Notes: a model not told the origin generated them from the sequence alone. Shown: positions 1 through 10,324, counted from the stretch's first letter. The stretch is DNA of 64,000 nucleotides from Doryteuthis pealeii (GCA_023376005.1 CM042157.1:67652960-67716959); one strand, 5' to 3'. Program-made: numbers and translations.

Positions 1-352
1 GGCATATCAACCTCGATGGGTCATTTAATGCCAACTAAGTTTTGAAATAAATTCATTCTTAATGGATAATCAATTTTAACGTCATTCCCAGGACATAAAG
101 ACCCTCAGCCACTGCCTTCTAGCATGTATATAATAAAAAGGTTGGGGCTTGTCATAAGGGCAATAGGGGTGGGACAATGTTAGGAGCTAGGGCTGGATGT
201 GACCAGCCGATTGCATGTCATGGACAGCCCCACCACCAGGATTCCGTCCTTAAGCATCACGGGTTGGCCCGTTGGGGGGAGTCTTACCCCTCTGCAGAGG
301 TGCAGTCTGTGTATTCTAAAGCCTCAACTTACAGGGCTGAAATGGATTAATG
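1..352 (+). repeat. interspersed repeat R1, internally deleted copy
   Basis: R1 is the commonest long repeat here. One end reads CGGCATATCAACC and the other is GCCAACAGGTGGCCCC, the CTCTGCAGAGG box and ACAGGGC. This copy lacks the 'ACCCATAGATGGGACCCTAACAG' section. Other copies are near 2.9, 8.3, 9.7, 16.7, 27.5, 28.7, 29.1, 62.2 and 63.3 kb. I see no coding capacity and cannot assign a class. Confidence 0.75.
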
Positions 353-369
353 GCATTTCATTAATGTTG

Positions 370-607
370 GAGATGCGTGGTGTAGTGGTTAGAGTCATAG
401 GAAAAGGACCAGAGTTCAAAACCTAGACGAAGCTACTTCACATAGCGCTAATACTCTTGGGAAAGGTATGAATCTAACTACTCTCCCTCCAGCTATGGGT
501 AAATAGTAGGGCAGACTGGGCTCTTTAACCTTGGTTAGGCAACCAGTCTTGGAGAAGGAAAACTGAATTCAAACCTGTTAAAAACCTGCTTGAGGTGGTC
601 ACTACTA
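370..607 (+). mobile_element. tRNA-headed SINE B
   Basis: The head has an A-box-like GTGTAGTGGTTAGAG and a B-box-like GAGTTCAAAACC. The body includes CTCTCCCTCCAGCTATGG and CTTTAACCTTGGTTAGGCAACC. Other copies are at 32480-32690 (-), 58470-58700 (+) and 62320-62490 (-). Confidence 0.75.
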
Positions 608-635
608 GAATAGGCTCAGTCCTAATTAGTGATCT

Positions 636-1083
636 ACAGGGTGACCCCCCCCCAAAAAAAAAAACAAAAAACCCACAAATTTTGTAATAAAACTTAATCT
701 TAATTTTTTTTTTCAAAATAGAATATTCAGAATATATAGATATTAACCAAAATAACTGAAACTTTGAGGAATGATTGTACAAAGACTGAAGTTTAAGTCC
801 AACAAGTTTCTTGAAATTTTATTGATGTTGATAAGATTAAATAAAATTTATTTGGGTTATTTCCTATAAGTCTAACATGATCAAAGGTGGACCACTCTTG
901 AGTGATAAATTAATTATTTATTTTCCCATTCAACTAACCCTAAACCCTAACCCCGTCTTCTTTTTTCCTAGTAGATCAATAAATAAATAAATAATTTATC
1001 AGTCAAGAATGGTTCCCTTTGTTTATGTTAGACTTATAGGAAATAACCTTTATTTGGGTTCTGTCTTTTTTGTGTCACGCTGT
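636..1083. mobile_element. TIR element M1 copy split by M2
   Basis: The left end (GGGTGACCC, a long A run, CCCACAAATTTTGTAATAAAAC) and the right end (ATTTGGGTTCTG...TGTCACGCTGTA) are the inner terminal repeats of M1, as seen complete at 14 and 24 kb. The M2 element at 855-1048 has inserted inside it. Confidence 0.6.
855..1048. mobile_element. TIR element M2 with 8-bp target duplication
   Basis: The arms (GGTTATTTCCTATAAGTCTA and its complement) pair over about 65 bp. The flanks carry TTTATTTG at 847-854 and 1049-1056. The centre holds a telomere-like CTAACCCTAAACCCTAACCC tract. An 8-bp duplication is typical of hAT-type transposases; no transposase is encoded. Confidence 0.8.
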
Positions 1084-1102
1084 ATTTAAACAAAGAAAAA
1101 AT

Positions 1103-1153
1103 GCTTCATGTTAACAAATATTTCTTGTAGATTTTTAGCAATTTCAGCTGAAT
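1103..1153 (-). pseudogene. duplicated scrap of transferrin exon 5
   Basis: This stretch repeats, with mismatches, the part of exon 5 at about 1339-1396 (shared CATGTTAACAAA, ATTTCTT and AGCAATTTCAGCTGAATTA). It lies in the intron after exon 5, has no splice border of its own and runs into a TA tract and a SINE fragment. It looks like a local partial duplication. Confidence 0.7.
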
Positions 1154-1159
1154 TATATA

Positions 1160-1205
1160 TATAGGGGCCAGTCGGTAGAGCGTTCGGCTAGAAACCACAA
1201 GTTAC
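1160..1205 (+). mobile_element. SINE A head fragment
   Basis: AGTCGGTAGAGCGTTCGGCT followed by AGAAACCACAAG is the tRNA-like start of SINE A, cut off before the B box. Confidence 0.6.
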
Positions 1206-1277
1206 AAAAATAAGGGTTTGATTGACAAAAAAAAAAATTAAAATTAAAAATAAAAATTTGCTTTAATAATGACTTAC

Positions 1278-1670
1278 CCATTATAGCAGAGTAATCCTTG
1301 TTTGTGGTAGTTAATTCTTTTACATTTTGCCATTTTAAAGCTTCCTTCATGTTAACAAACATTTCTTTTAGACTTTGAGCAATTTCAGCTGAATTAGTTG
1401 CCTTAGGAGAAACAACAATGGTATCACTTGGACGGACTGCCCAGTTACACGTGGCATGTTCATTAAGTTCCTTTGTCTTGCCATCAGGACACAACAGTTT
1501 GTACTTGGACTTGTCAGCATCCATCATTGTTTCATGCTTAACAAAAGCAATATCAGCCTCAGTTGATTCCAAACACTTTATCGCACCATCATAGCCAGCA
1601 TACTCATCATTAGGTGAACAGGAATGGGATGCATCTTTGCAAAGACCACAGAGGCGAGGCGGGTTAAGAT
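1278..1670 (-). CDS. transferrin-family exon 5: second Tyr ligand, His-to-Asp
   Basis: The acceptor CTTTTTTTAAG and donor GTAAGT bracket 130 codons plus split codons. LNPPRLCGLC matches the disulfide-rich PxLCxLC segment. DEYAGYDGAIKCL carries the second Tyr ligand (Tyr188 in human GYSGAF). ADIAFVKH is the family AFVKH block. TCNWAVRPSDTIVV aligns residue for residue with the human CHLAQVPSHTVV segment, so the ligand His249 is Asp. The downstream helix (IAQSLKEMFVNMKEALKW) also fits. The exon ends in phase 1 and the gene continues beyond the window. Confidence 0.92.
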
Positions 1671-1726
1671 CTTAAAAAAAGAGAAAGAAGAAAAAATAAA
1701 TAAATAAAAATTATTTTTTGTTGGAT

Positions 1727-1778
1727 ATTGTTTTTTACTGTTGGATTAACATCAGTTAATCCAACAGTAAAAAACAAT
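1727..1778. repeat. perfect 24-bp inverted repeat, 4-base loop, next to exon 5 acceptor
   Basis: The arms 1727-1750 and 1755-1778 are exact reverse complements (ATTGTTTTTTACTG... and its complement) with the loop ATCA. In the pre-mRNA the hairpin would sit about 55 nt upstream of the exon 5 acceptor. Confidence 0.85.
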
Positions 1779-1985
1779 AAAAAAGAAGTCAAGTTGAGAT
1801 AGGGTAAAATAAGACAAGTGTATTTACAATAATGGTACAGGAACGGCTAGCTGGCCGTTAACGGTAACAGTACAAACTTTTCACTCGGTGTCTCACTATT
1901 TATAGTGAGAACCGGTGTATATTCTCCACTGTAGGAACGGCCGGTACAACAGATATGATAAAAAAAAAAATCAATTTTGTTGAAA

Positions 1986-2205
1986 ACTGCCTTGAAACCA
2001 CAAGGTTCCTAGTTCGATACCCGCCCTCGCCAACTCAGCGTATGAGTAGCACAGGGATCTGTGCGGTAAAGTAAGGAGCTGATGGTAGGTGTGGCGCTCC
2101 ACCTCAGATTGGTCTAGCGCTAGTGAAAAGGGGATAGACTCCCTCGCTGCATGGCTGATTCCAACATTAGGCCGCCCTGAAGACTTTACTTACTACTTAC
2201 TTTAT
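1986..2205 (+). mobile_element. SINE A, 5'-truncated
   Basis: This copy retains CCACAAGGTTCCTAGTTCGA, the TGAGTAGCACAGGGATCTGT box, the GGAGCTGATGGTAGGTGTGG box and the ACTTACTTACT-like 3' tail. The A-box half is missing. Confidence 0.8.
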
Positions 2206-2339
2206 ATATAAAACCTTGAAAACATTGCAGGTCATTGTTGCCATTTAACTTTTTAAAAGGTAAGCTTAAATATTGGTTTGTTTTAAAACTTTTTTAAACG
2301 ACAATGTGGACCATCTAAAGTTGCATACCCAAATTTTGA

Positions 2340-2560
2340 ATGTATATAATACAAGGTTGTTCTTTATTCTATGTATTGACTATTTTGGTAATATGACGTA
2401 AGCAGTGACATAGTTTCGGTTACAGACAAATTAATAGACTATAAGCTTTAGAATATAAAAAGAATATAAGATTATAAGCTTTAGAATATAAAAAGAATAT
2501 AAAAATTAATTATAACGAAGGAAAAAATAAAAAGTGGCATGGCATGTAAAATTAATCACT
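2340..2560. repeat. Helitron-related scrap and 30-bp direct repeat
   Basis: TAGTTTCGGTTACAGACAAA near 2415 is the complement of the Helitron 5' region found at 47.1 kb. ATAAGCTTTAGAATATAAAA is then repeated in tandem at about 2445-2500. Confidence 0.45.
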
Positions 2561-2763
2561 TTCCAACCATAAAAAGATTAAATTCCCCATGGTGGAATAT
2601 TATTTTACATGTGAGCAGACATTCACCTTTGAAAATCTTCTGATACACAATATCGTTCCACAATAAAAAATGATATGACACTTCCCGTCCAAATATGGAG
2701 GGAATTTCTCTACTGACTTTAGGTAAGCATACACTCATCCTCATCTGAGAGGGCATTCCATTG

Positions 2764-2870
2764 TGGTGTAATGGTTAACAAGCTAGTCTCACAGATCCAT
2801 TACAACTGAATTGTCAGTTTTATCTTCACTGGATGCTACATACTTGCTTGTTTGGGTTTTTTTTGTTTTT
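2764..2870 (+). repeat. tRNA-like fragment
   Basis: GTGGTGTAATGGTTAACAAG resembles a tRNA A-box region and is shared with 23797-23880. There is no complete cloverleaf, so a SINE head is more likely than a gene. Confidence 0.4.
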
Positions 2871-2876
2871 TTTGTA

Positions 2877-3960
2877 CGGCATATCAACCTCAGTGGTTAA
2901 TTTAATGCCGATAAAGTTTTAAAATAAATTAATTATTAATGGATACACAATTTTTTTTTATAAATACATTTTTCTATTTAACCCATAGATGGGACCCTAA
3001 CAGATACTACCACTCTGGGTCAGAGTGGACCTGGGAGCAATGGTGATGAAAGGGTGCTCCACATTCTCCAAACCTCCAAAACAGGAACCTTACCATCAAA
3101 TAGAGTTTAACGTCAATCTCAGGACATGTAGACCCTCAGTCACTGCCTTCTAGCACCCATATGATAAAAAGGGGTTTGGGCTTGCCATAAAGGCAATAGG
3201 GTTTGGGCAATCATATAGGTGTTAGGGCTTGATGTGACCAGCCGATTGATCGGAGGGGGCCTCTCCGTGTTGTATACTCTTCTTTTTACTTCTATTATTC
3301 TTCTGCTCATCTTTGGTATCTTACGTTCTTCTGCTAGCATCTCTTCTAGTGTCTGGACTTCGTCTTGGTGGTCGGTCACACTTAATTCATTTCTTCTTCT
3401 AGATCAGTCTTGTTGCCAAGACATTCTTCAACCACAAAACCATATTATTCATGTAAGCTTTTATTTACTTAACTAAACATTTCATGTAACTAACATAACG
3501 CGCGTGTGCAGTGAGCTTCAGCTAAGGCAGAAAGACCTTATCTGCCTGACGTCCAAGCTGAAACTCAGAGCCAACCAGGTCCCATGTGACTTCACGTATT
3601 TCGCAGGCTTTCTGTAATATTCCATGGAAAGTCCCACCCGTGATATGGAAAGGGGCCATTCCTTCAGAAATACAGGGGGTTGACAATAATCTATGCATAG
3701 ATTATGTAACATCCGACCGCCTGTCTAGCCCAAGAAAGGGCAAAAGTGGAGTATTGCAAGTCAAGAAATGCTCATCCACCTGGGCTCTATCCTTAAGCAT
3801 CACGGGTCGCCACCCACAGCCAACAGGTGGCCCCATTGGGGAAGTCTTACCCCTCTCCAGAGTGGACCAGGGAGCAATGGTGATGAAGGGGTGCTCCACA
3901 TTCCCCAAACCTCCAAAACTAGAACCTTACCATCAGATAGAGTTTAACATCATTCCCAGG
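2877..3960 (+). repeat. repeat R1 with unknown insert
   Basis: R1 sequence covers 2877-3265 and about 3715-3960. Between them is 400-odd bp not found elsewhere in the window, with a T/C-rich part and CAGCTAAGGCAGAAAGACC. Open frames over this region follow repeat sequence on both strands and are not called. Confidence 0.6.
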
Positions 3961-4093
3961 TGTAAATTAATTGTAAACTTAGAATTAATAAACTCATTAA
4001 TTCATTTAGCCTCCAAATAAGAAACACCTCAAAATGAGTCACTTGATTTTAAAATCACATCGTCGAGAAACTATCAGTAACCAAACAACATTG

Positions 4094-4115
4094 AAAAAAA
4101 AAAAAAAAAAAAAAA
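4094..4115 (+). repeat. poly(A) tract
   Basis: A run of 22 A just upstream of the mariner remnant. Confidence 0.9.
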
Positions 4116-4135
4116 TTGCCTCATTCAGGTGGACA

Positions 4136-4363
4136 ACTTTACCTCCATACTCACCAGTTTTAGCGCCTTCAGACTATCATTTCTTCTGACCCATGAAAGA
4201 AGGTTTGAGATGCAAACATTATTCCAGTGACGAGGAAGTGAAATCTGTAGTGAAGAAGTGGCTCAAAGAACAGAAAACTGAATTTTACGGGGCAGGGATA
4301 CATGTTCTCATTCGAAGGTGGAATATTACTATTGAGAGAAATGGTGACTATGAGGAGAAGTAG
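4136..4363 (+). pseudogene. mariner-type transposase, C-terminal remnant
   Basis: A 76-codon frame reads LPPYSPVLAPSDYHFF, an in-frame TGA, then PMKEGLRCKHYSSDEEV, WLKEQ, FYGAGIH, LIRRWN and IERNGDYEEK before a stop. PPYSPxLAPSDYHxF is the block around the third catalytic Asp of mariner DDD transposases, and the rest matches their C-terminus. N-terminal DNA-binding and the first two acidic residues are absent, so it is dead. The downstream ACTTTTTGACTACCC near 4455 may be the terminal inverted repeat. Confidence 0.85.
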
Positions 4364-4901
4364 GGATGTGATCCACAAAGGACCAGCTTCATTTTGATGT
4401 ATGATACATGTTCCTGTGTAGTTAATCATACCTGTCCAAAACAAAATGGCATTACTTTTTGACTACCCTTATATATATATCATATTTTTATTTATTTTAT
4501 CTTTATTTTGTTCTTTAATTTTCATCAAGTTGCACATGACTTTCATGATCAAAGTCATGCTGAATTTTGTCGATTGCTGTGATAGATTTCGGGTGAGTTA
4601 TGTCACACAATTTTGAAAGAAAAATAACGGCTAAACAACGCCAAATCATTTCACTTCAATTTTTTTCTCCATATCCATATACTGGATTTCACTTTCCCCA
4701 CACAGTACTTTGTACCTTGACAAAGGTGAAGGTTCACCCAAAATATCGGAATTAATCGAACCAGAGACAAAACAACAACTGCATATTAAAACTTTTTTTT
4801 TGTTCAGTTTTTTGTTTTTATTCTGTCTTTTACATGCTTCATAATACACCCCCCCCCCAAAAAAAAAACAACGTTCACAAGAACAAAGTTTATACACAAT
4901 A

Positions 4902-4908
<7 letters not shown>

Positions 4909-4951
<43 letters not shown>
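4909..4951. repeat. (TA)n microsatellite
   Basis: About 21 TA units adjoining the hammerhead-bearing region to its right. Confidence 0.95.
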
Positions 4952-4955
<4 letters not shown>

Positions 4956-5122
4956 AGTAAACAAACAATGGTGTTTGATATGGCCTTAGCTGACAATTTT
5001 TGAGAGAATATGTGCTTAATTGAAGTCATACCTAATTTTGAAAATTAATTAATTGATAATTAATGAATTAGGCGGGCATATCTGTTCAAATGTAAGGCTA
5101 AACAAATCGAGAAAAAGTCAAT

Positions 5123-5164
5123 CTCTGTATGTACATTTCGGCCTATTATGCCTTATCAGCAGAG
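5123..5164 (-). ncRNA. hammerhead ribozyme motif, G8 mutated
   Basis: Minus strand: stem I CTCTG/CAGAG (5 bp), core CUGAUAA, stem II GGCATAATAGGCC, GAAA, stem III ATG/CAT with loop TA, cleavage base A. The only core deviation is G8 to A, which should abolish or strongly reduce cleavage. Confidence 0.7.
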
Positions 5165-5287
5165 TTATAGACAGGAAGATTGCTCTCTGTGTGAATCGAA
5201 CCCTAACTGTCAAGCTTAGAATCCCCGCCTGTCAGATTGACAGTTTTTCAAAATTAAGTATGACTTCAATTAAGTACATATTCTCCC

Positions 5288-5328
<41 letters not shown>

Positions 5329-5474
5329 GATTAATCAAGTTATTAATTAATTCTTTGGCCTGAACAAGCTGCATCCAGGAGAAAATCAAATGCTGTTGTA
5401 ACAGATTTATTTTTTTTAACATTTTAAATACTGGGGATCTGCTGCTAAGGCTAAACAAATCGAGAAAAATCAAT

Positions 5475-5516
5475 CTCTGTATGTACATTTTGGCCTATTA
5501 GGCCTCATCAGCAAAG
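5475..5516 (-). ncRNA. hammerhead ribozyme motif, G12 mutated
   Basis: A sister of the copy at 5123: stem I CTTTG/CAGAG (one G-U), core CUGAUGA intact, stem II GGCCT/AGGCC, then AAAA in place of GAAA, stem III ATG/CAT. The one core change is G12 to A. Confidence 0.7.
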
Positions 5517-5969
5517 CTATAGATACGAAGACCGCCCCGTGTGTGACTCGAAACCCGTCTGTCAAATCGACAGGCAAGCGTCTTACCTCCACACCAAACG
5601 GACTTAGCAAGATTTCTTTGTTTTGTTAAATGTACATACAGAGATTGATTTTTCTCGATTTGTTTAGCCTTACATTTAAATAGGTAAATCCCGCCTAATT
5701 AATTATTAATGAATTAACTTTCATAAAATTAGGTTCGACTTCAATTAAGCACATATTCTACCAAATATATATATATATATATATATAGTCATCCACAGAC
5801 ACAGTGTACTTATGCCGCACCCTGTATATATATATGATTAATCAAGTTATTAATTAATTCTTTGGCCTGAACATCCTGCATCAAATGCTGTTGTAACAGA
5901 TTTATTTTTTTAACTTTTTAAATCCCGGGTATGCCCGGTAGCTTTTCAATAAATAAAAAAGAAACTTAC

Positions 5970-6227
5970 TGAAGGGATTGTAACGAGCAGACATTGCTCC
6001 AGGGACACAACTTGATGTGAAGAAATTGCCAACGTTTTCTGTTGAACTGTAACAATCCTTCAATGGAGTAATGATTTTCATTTTAATAAGATTTGAAACA
6101 GGCACAGTCCAACCAGTTGTCTTTCCAGCCCCAGTATGGCAAGATTTAGCATCCTTCAATTTAGCCAAACTGGTAATTTTGCTAGCAGCTTTTACAACTG
6201 CAACAGCTCTGTATCTATAATTATTGG
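5970..6227 (-). CDS. transferrin-family exon 4: Tyr ligand and anion site
   Basis: The acceptor TTTCTTCTTTCAG and donor GTAAGT bracket 85 codons plus split codons at both ends. YRAVAVVK corresponds to the family YYAVAVVK motif, whose first Tyr is the iron ligand (Tyr95 in human). SCHTGAGKTTGW corresponds to the synergistic-anion motif CHTGxGRxxGW. Thr is kept, but the carbonate-binding Arg is Lys here. VGNFFTSSC matches the ANFFSGSC segment. The cysteine at the human C137 position is missing, while a different Cys appears in KDCYSS. The large (CA/TA)n tract starts about 60 bp upstream of the acceptor. Confidence 0.92.
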
Positions 6228-6284
6228 CTGAAAGAAGAAAACAAAACAAAAAATTACAATTCTTATACAGTTTTCTATAAAAGC

Positions 6285-6540
6285 CACACATATATACACA
6301 CACACATATATATACATATATACACACATATATACATACACATACACACACACATATATACATATATACATATACACACACATTTATATACACATACACA
6401 CACACACATATATACACACACATATATATACATATACATATATACACATATATACACACATATATACACATATATACACATATATATACACATACACACA
6501 TATATATACACACACACACACATATATACACACACACACA

Positions 6541-6587
<47 letters not shown>

Positions 6588-6983
6588 GCACACACATATA
6601 CACATATATGCACACACATATATATGCACACACATATATATACACACATACACACATATATTATATACACACACACATAATATACATACACACATATATA
6701 TACACACACATATATACACACATATACACACATATATACACACACATATATATACACACATACACACACATATATATACACACACACACACATATATATA
6801 TATACACACACATATATATACACACACACACATATATATATACCACACATATATATACACACACACATATATATATACACACACATAATACACATACACA
6901 CATATATATACACACATACACATACACACATATATATACACACATACACATACACACATATATATACACACATACACACACAC
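6285..6983. repeat. compound (CA)n/(TA)n satellite
   Basis: About 700 bp of interleaved CACACA and TATATA runs in intron 3. Long open frames on both strands encode only Cys-Val-Tyr or His-Thr-Ile strings and are not genes. Confidence 0.97.
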
Positions 6984-7124
6984 TATTAGTCTAGGTTACA
7001 CATATAAATTACAAATCATACATGGATTAAAGCAATACACAATGTGTTAGCACACCACCTATCACTATACTACGTCTTAAACTTCAGTCACATGAAGCAC
7101 ACACACACACACACGTACTAAAAT

Positions 7125-7857
7125 CTATCTCATTCTGTTCGTATCTATCTATTCCATTCTATCCCAATCTGTTCATATCTATCTATCTATCCCAATCTGT
7201 TCATATCTATCTATCTATCTCAATCTGTTCATATCTATCTATCTATCTATCCCAATCTGTTCATATCTATCTATCTATCTATCTATCCCAATCTGTTCAT
7301 CTATCTATCTCAATCTATATCTATCTATCTATCTCATCTGTTCATATCTATCTATCTATCTATCCCAATCTGTTCATATCTATCTATCTATCCAATCTAT
7401 TCATATCTATCTATCTATCTGTTCATATCTATCTATCTATCCCAATCTATCATATCTATCTATCTATAATCTATTCATATCTATCTATCTATCTCAATCT
7501 ATTCATATCTATCTATCTATCTCATATCTATCTATCTATCTATCTATCTATCTCAATCTGTTCATATCTATCTATCTATCTATCTATCTCAATCTGTTCA
7601 TATCTATCTATCTATCTATCTATCTCAATCTGTTCATATCTATCTATCTATCTCTATCTATCTATCTATCTCAATCTGTTCATTCTATCTATCTATCTAT
7701 CTCAATCTGTTCATATCTATCTATCTATCTCTCAATCTGTTCATATCTATCTATCTCAATCTGTTCATATCTATCTATCTCATCTATATCTATATCTCAA
7801 TTTGTTCATATCTATCTATCTATCTATCTCAATCTGTTCATATCTATCTATCTATCA
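7125..7857. repeat. (TATC)n tetranucleotide array
   Basis: Runs of TATC units are broken about every 30-40 bp by CAATCTGTTCA, giving a higher-order repeat. It is followed by an A-rich tract at 7860-7905. Confidence 0.95.
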
Positions 7858-7981
7858 GTAAAAAAAAAAAAAAAGAAAATAAAAGAAAAAAAAAGAAAAA
7901 AAGAAGAAATGAATGTTGAAATCTACACACAAATTTCCTGAAAGGATATGCAATTAAAGAAGAGAATGTGCTAAAACTTAC

Positions 7982-8114
7982 CATTATCGTGAACAATTCG
8001 AAGCAATGGTTTCAGGCCAATTTTGCCGGCTGGATAAAGTTGTTTGTCATCAACCTTGAGAACATCAGCAATTCCATCTTTTACCAGTTGCATACAACGA
8101 TAAATATTGGGAGC
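7982..8114 (-). CDS. transferrin-family exon 3: N-lobe with Asp iron ligand
   Basis: The acceptor TTATTTCTACAG and donor GTAAGT bracket 44 codons plus one nucleotide. The peptide begins APNIYRCMQLVKDGIADVLK and continues VDDKQLYPAGKIGLKPLLRIVHDN. It matches the family segment from the fourth cysteine (C48) through the ADxxxLD ligand motif to the LKP strand. The first Asp of VDD aligns with the iron-ligand Asp63 of human transferrin. The (TATC)n block begins about 120 bp downstream, so the exon is a small conserved island among satellites. Confidence 0.9.
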
Positions 8115-8144
8115 CTGTAGAAATAACATTAAAATTTAGAAAGC

Positions 8145-8200
8145 AGTGTACGACATCGGCTGAATCTAGAAAGCAGTGTACGACATCAGCTGAAATGGAA
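8145..8200. repeat. 26-bp direct duplication
   Basis: AGAAAGCAGTGTACGACATC occurs twice back to back just upstream of exon 3's acceptor in intron 2. Confidence 0.85.
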
Positions 8201-8339
8201 GTTTCTTCTAATTCAAAAGAGGAATCCTAGAACATTCAAAGATCAAGGATCTGTGGAATCGGTCAGTTATTGAATCTACCAGGGCTGTGGATTTGGCATC
8301 ATAGATTTGGAAACAATCAAGGGATCACTGAATTAGTTG

Positions 8340-8640
8340 AATTTTTATGGCATGTCAACTCTTATTGGGTTATTTTTATGCCAAAGATATTTTGTTTTAT
8401 TCATTCTTGTTGGGTATTCAATTTTTTTTTTCAAACTCAATTTTTTTTATAAAAACACATTTTTAAATTCACTTTAAAAAAAAATCTATTTAACCCATAG
8501 ATGGGACCCTAACAGGTACTACAACTCCAGATCAGGGTGGACCTGGGAGTAATGGCAATGAAAGGCTCCAGAATTGGAATTTCATCACTGGTAAAACTAT
8601 AGATGTTGCATAGAATACTCATCTTGCGTTGCATCTTATG
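8340..8640 (+). repeat. repeat R1, left part
   Basis: GGCATGTCAACTCTTATTGG, the AACCCATAGATGGGACCC box and CTGGGAGTAATGGCAATGAA mark R1. It stops before its right half, which appears in the opposite orientation at 9700-9835. Confidence 0.7.
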
Positions 8641-8776
8641 CACAGTGCGGTATAGTAGAGCACACCTGCATACCCATGGTTGTACCCACGTGTACTTGTC
8701 TTCCTTACTTGGATATTTAACTTGTTTCTTCTATCTTAACTTGGGCTGGATCTGTCTCTGGGCCAGTGGTTGAATT

Positions 8777-9684
8777 CTTCTGTTATTCTAGTGGATGTTT
8801 TTTCATCTGGGCTGGATCTTCTTGTGTTATTTGTTTTTTCTAAATAACAACATAAGATATTGCTTTCTTTTGAGTTCATATATATTTTATTTTAAATCTT
8901 AAAACATCTTCTGTTATTCTAGTGGATGTTTTTTCATCTGGGCTGGATCTTTTTGTGTTATTTGTTTTTTCTAAATAACAACATAAGATATTGCTTTCTT
9001 TTGAGTTCATATATATTTTATTTTAAATCTTAAAACATCTTCTGTTATTCTAGTGGATGTTTTTTCATCTGGGCTGGATCTTCTTGTGTTATTTGTTTTT
9101 TTCTAAATAACAACATAAGATATTGCTTTCTTTTGAGTTCATATATATTTTATTTTAAATCTTAAAACATCTTCTGTTATTCTAGTGGATGTTTTTTCAT
9201 CTGGGCTGGATCTTCTTGTGTTATTTGTTTTTTCTAAATAACAACATACGATATTGCTTTCTTTTGAGTTCATATATATTTTATTTTAAATCTTAAAACA
9301 TCTTCTGTTATTCTAGTGGATGTTTTTTCATCTGGGCTGGATCTTTTTGTGTTATTTGTTTTTTCTAAATAACAACATAAGATATTGCTTTCTTTTGAGT
9401 TCATATATATTTTATTTTAAATCTTAAAACATCTTCTGTTATTCTAGTGGATGTTTTTTAATCTGGGCTGGATCTTTTTGTGTTATTTGTTTTTTCTAAA
9501 TAACAACATAAGATATTGCTTTCTTTTGAGTTCATATATATTTTATTTTAAATCTTAAAACATCTTCTGTTATTCTAGTGGATGTTTTTTCATCTGGGCT
9601 GGATCTTTTTGTGTTATTTGTTTTTTCTAAATAACAACATAAGATATTGCTTTCTTTTGAGTTCATATATATTTTATTTTAAGA
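8777..9684. repeat. 131-bp tandem satellite, about 7 copies
   Basis: The phrase CTTCTGTTATTCTAGTGGAT recurs at 8777, 8908, 9039 and onward at about 131-bp steps with almost no divergence. Each unit contains the inverted pair TGTTATTTG and AAATAACA. The near-identity indicates recent expansion. Confidence 0.95.
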
Positions 9685-9699
9685 TCCAAGATCCCAAAC

Positions 9700-9840
9700 A
9701 CGCATGTAAGTGAATAAAACCCTGTCGGCTGGGGCTTTAGAATACCCTGACTACACCTCTGCAGAGGTAGAAGAACCCTTCAATGGAGCCAGCTTTGGCC
9801 GTGCGCGGTTACCCACGATGCTTAAGAAAGGAATCCTGGT
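9700..9840 (-). repeat. repeat R1, right end
   Basis: CCCTGTCGGCTGGGGC and CCTCTGCAGAGGTAGAAG match the R1 right terminus, inverted. Confidence 0.6.
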
Positions 9841-10061
9841 GAATGAACAGTCCTGTACTTTTTTTTAGCCAAACACAGGTTGAGAGTAAAAAATTATCCG
9901 CACTTTGCCAGGACATCTATATATTAATACTTGTGTTCCTTAACCGTACGATCGTTACCACCCTGCAGTAAATATATCAAAAACTGTAATGGGTGTCCAT
10001 ACAGGATTTTCAATAGCAACCGTTGCTAGGTGTGTTTATAGCAGATCATTTTTTTTGTGTG

Positions 10062-10300
10062 TAAGTAAAGTCGTTGGGGTGACCTAAAGTTGGTATCAGC
10101 CAGACAGCGAGTGAGTCTATCCCCTTTTCACTAGTGCTAGACCAAGTAAATTGTTTTTTGGCATCTGAGGTGGAGTGCCACACCTACCATCAGCTCCATA
10201 CTTCACCGCACAGATCCCTGTGCTACTCATACTCTGAGTGGGCGAGGGTCGGTATCGAACCAGGAACCTTGAGGTTCCCTGCCGGACACTAACATTCAAC
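10062..10300 (-). mobile_element. SINE A
   Basis: The reverse complement carries the TAGTTCGATACC-like B box, the GAGTAGCACAGGGATCTGTG box and the GACTTTACTTAC tail. The head is incomplete. Confidence 0.8.
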
Positions 10301-10324
10301 TGTTTAAATAAATATAAAACCATG

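Larger units (their letters stand above)
5053..5690. mobile_element. hammerhead-bearing repeat cluster H-A
   Basis: Two minus-strand copies (about 5095-5170 and 5450-5520) and a truncated plus-strand copy (5630-5680) share GGCTAAACAAATCGAGAAAA and CAATCTCTGTATGTACATTT. (TA)n tracts stand at 5290-5325 and 5764-5787. The layout resembles inverted and tandem pseudo-LTRs of Penelope-like elements. No reverse transcriptase frame is present. Confidence 0.6.

Noticed and set aside
900..960. Interstitial telomere from a chromosome fusion
   Set aside because: The CCCTAA-like tracts are short, irregular and always at the centre of TIR elements.
4646..5029. Isoleucine-tyrosine-rich frame and others like it across the window
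   Set aside because: They arise from (TA)n tracts.
5902..6994. Long open frames (up to 251 codons) on both strands
   Set aside because: They are produced by the (CA/TA)n satellite. Only 5970-6227 at one end is real coding sequence (transferrin exon 4).
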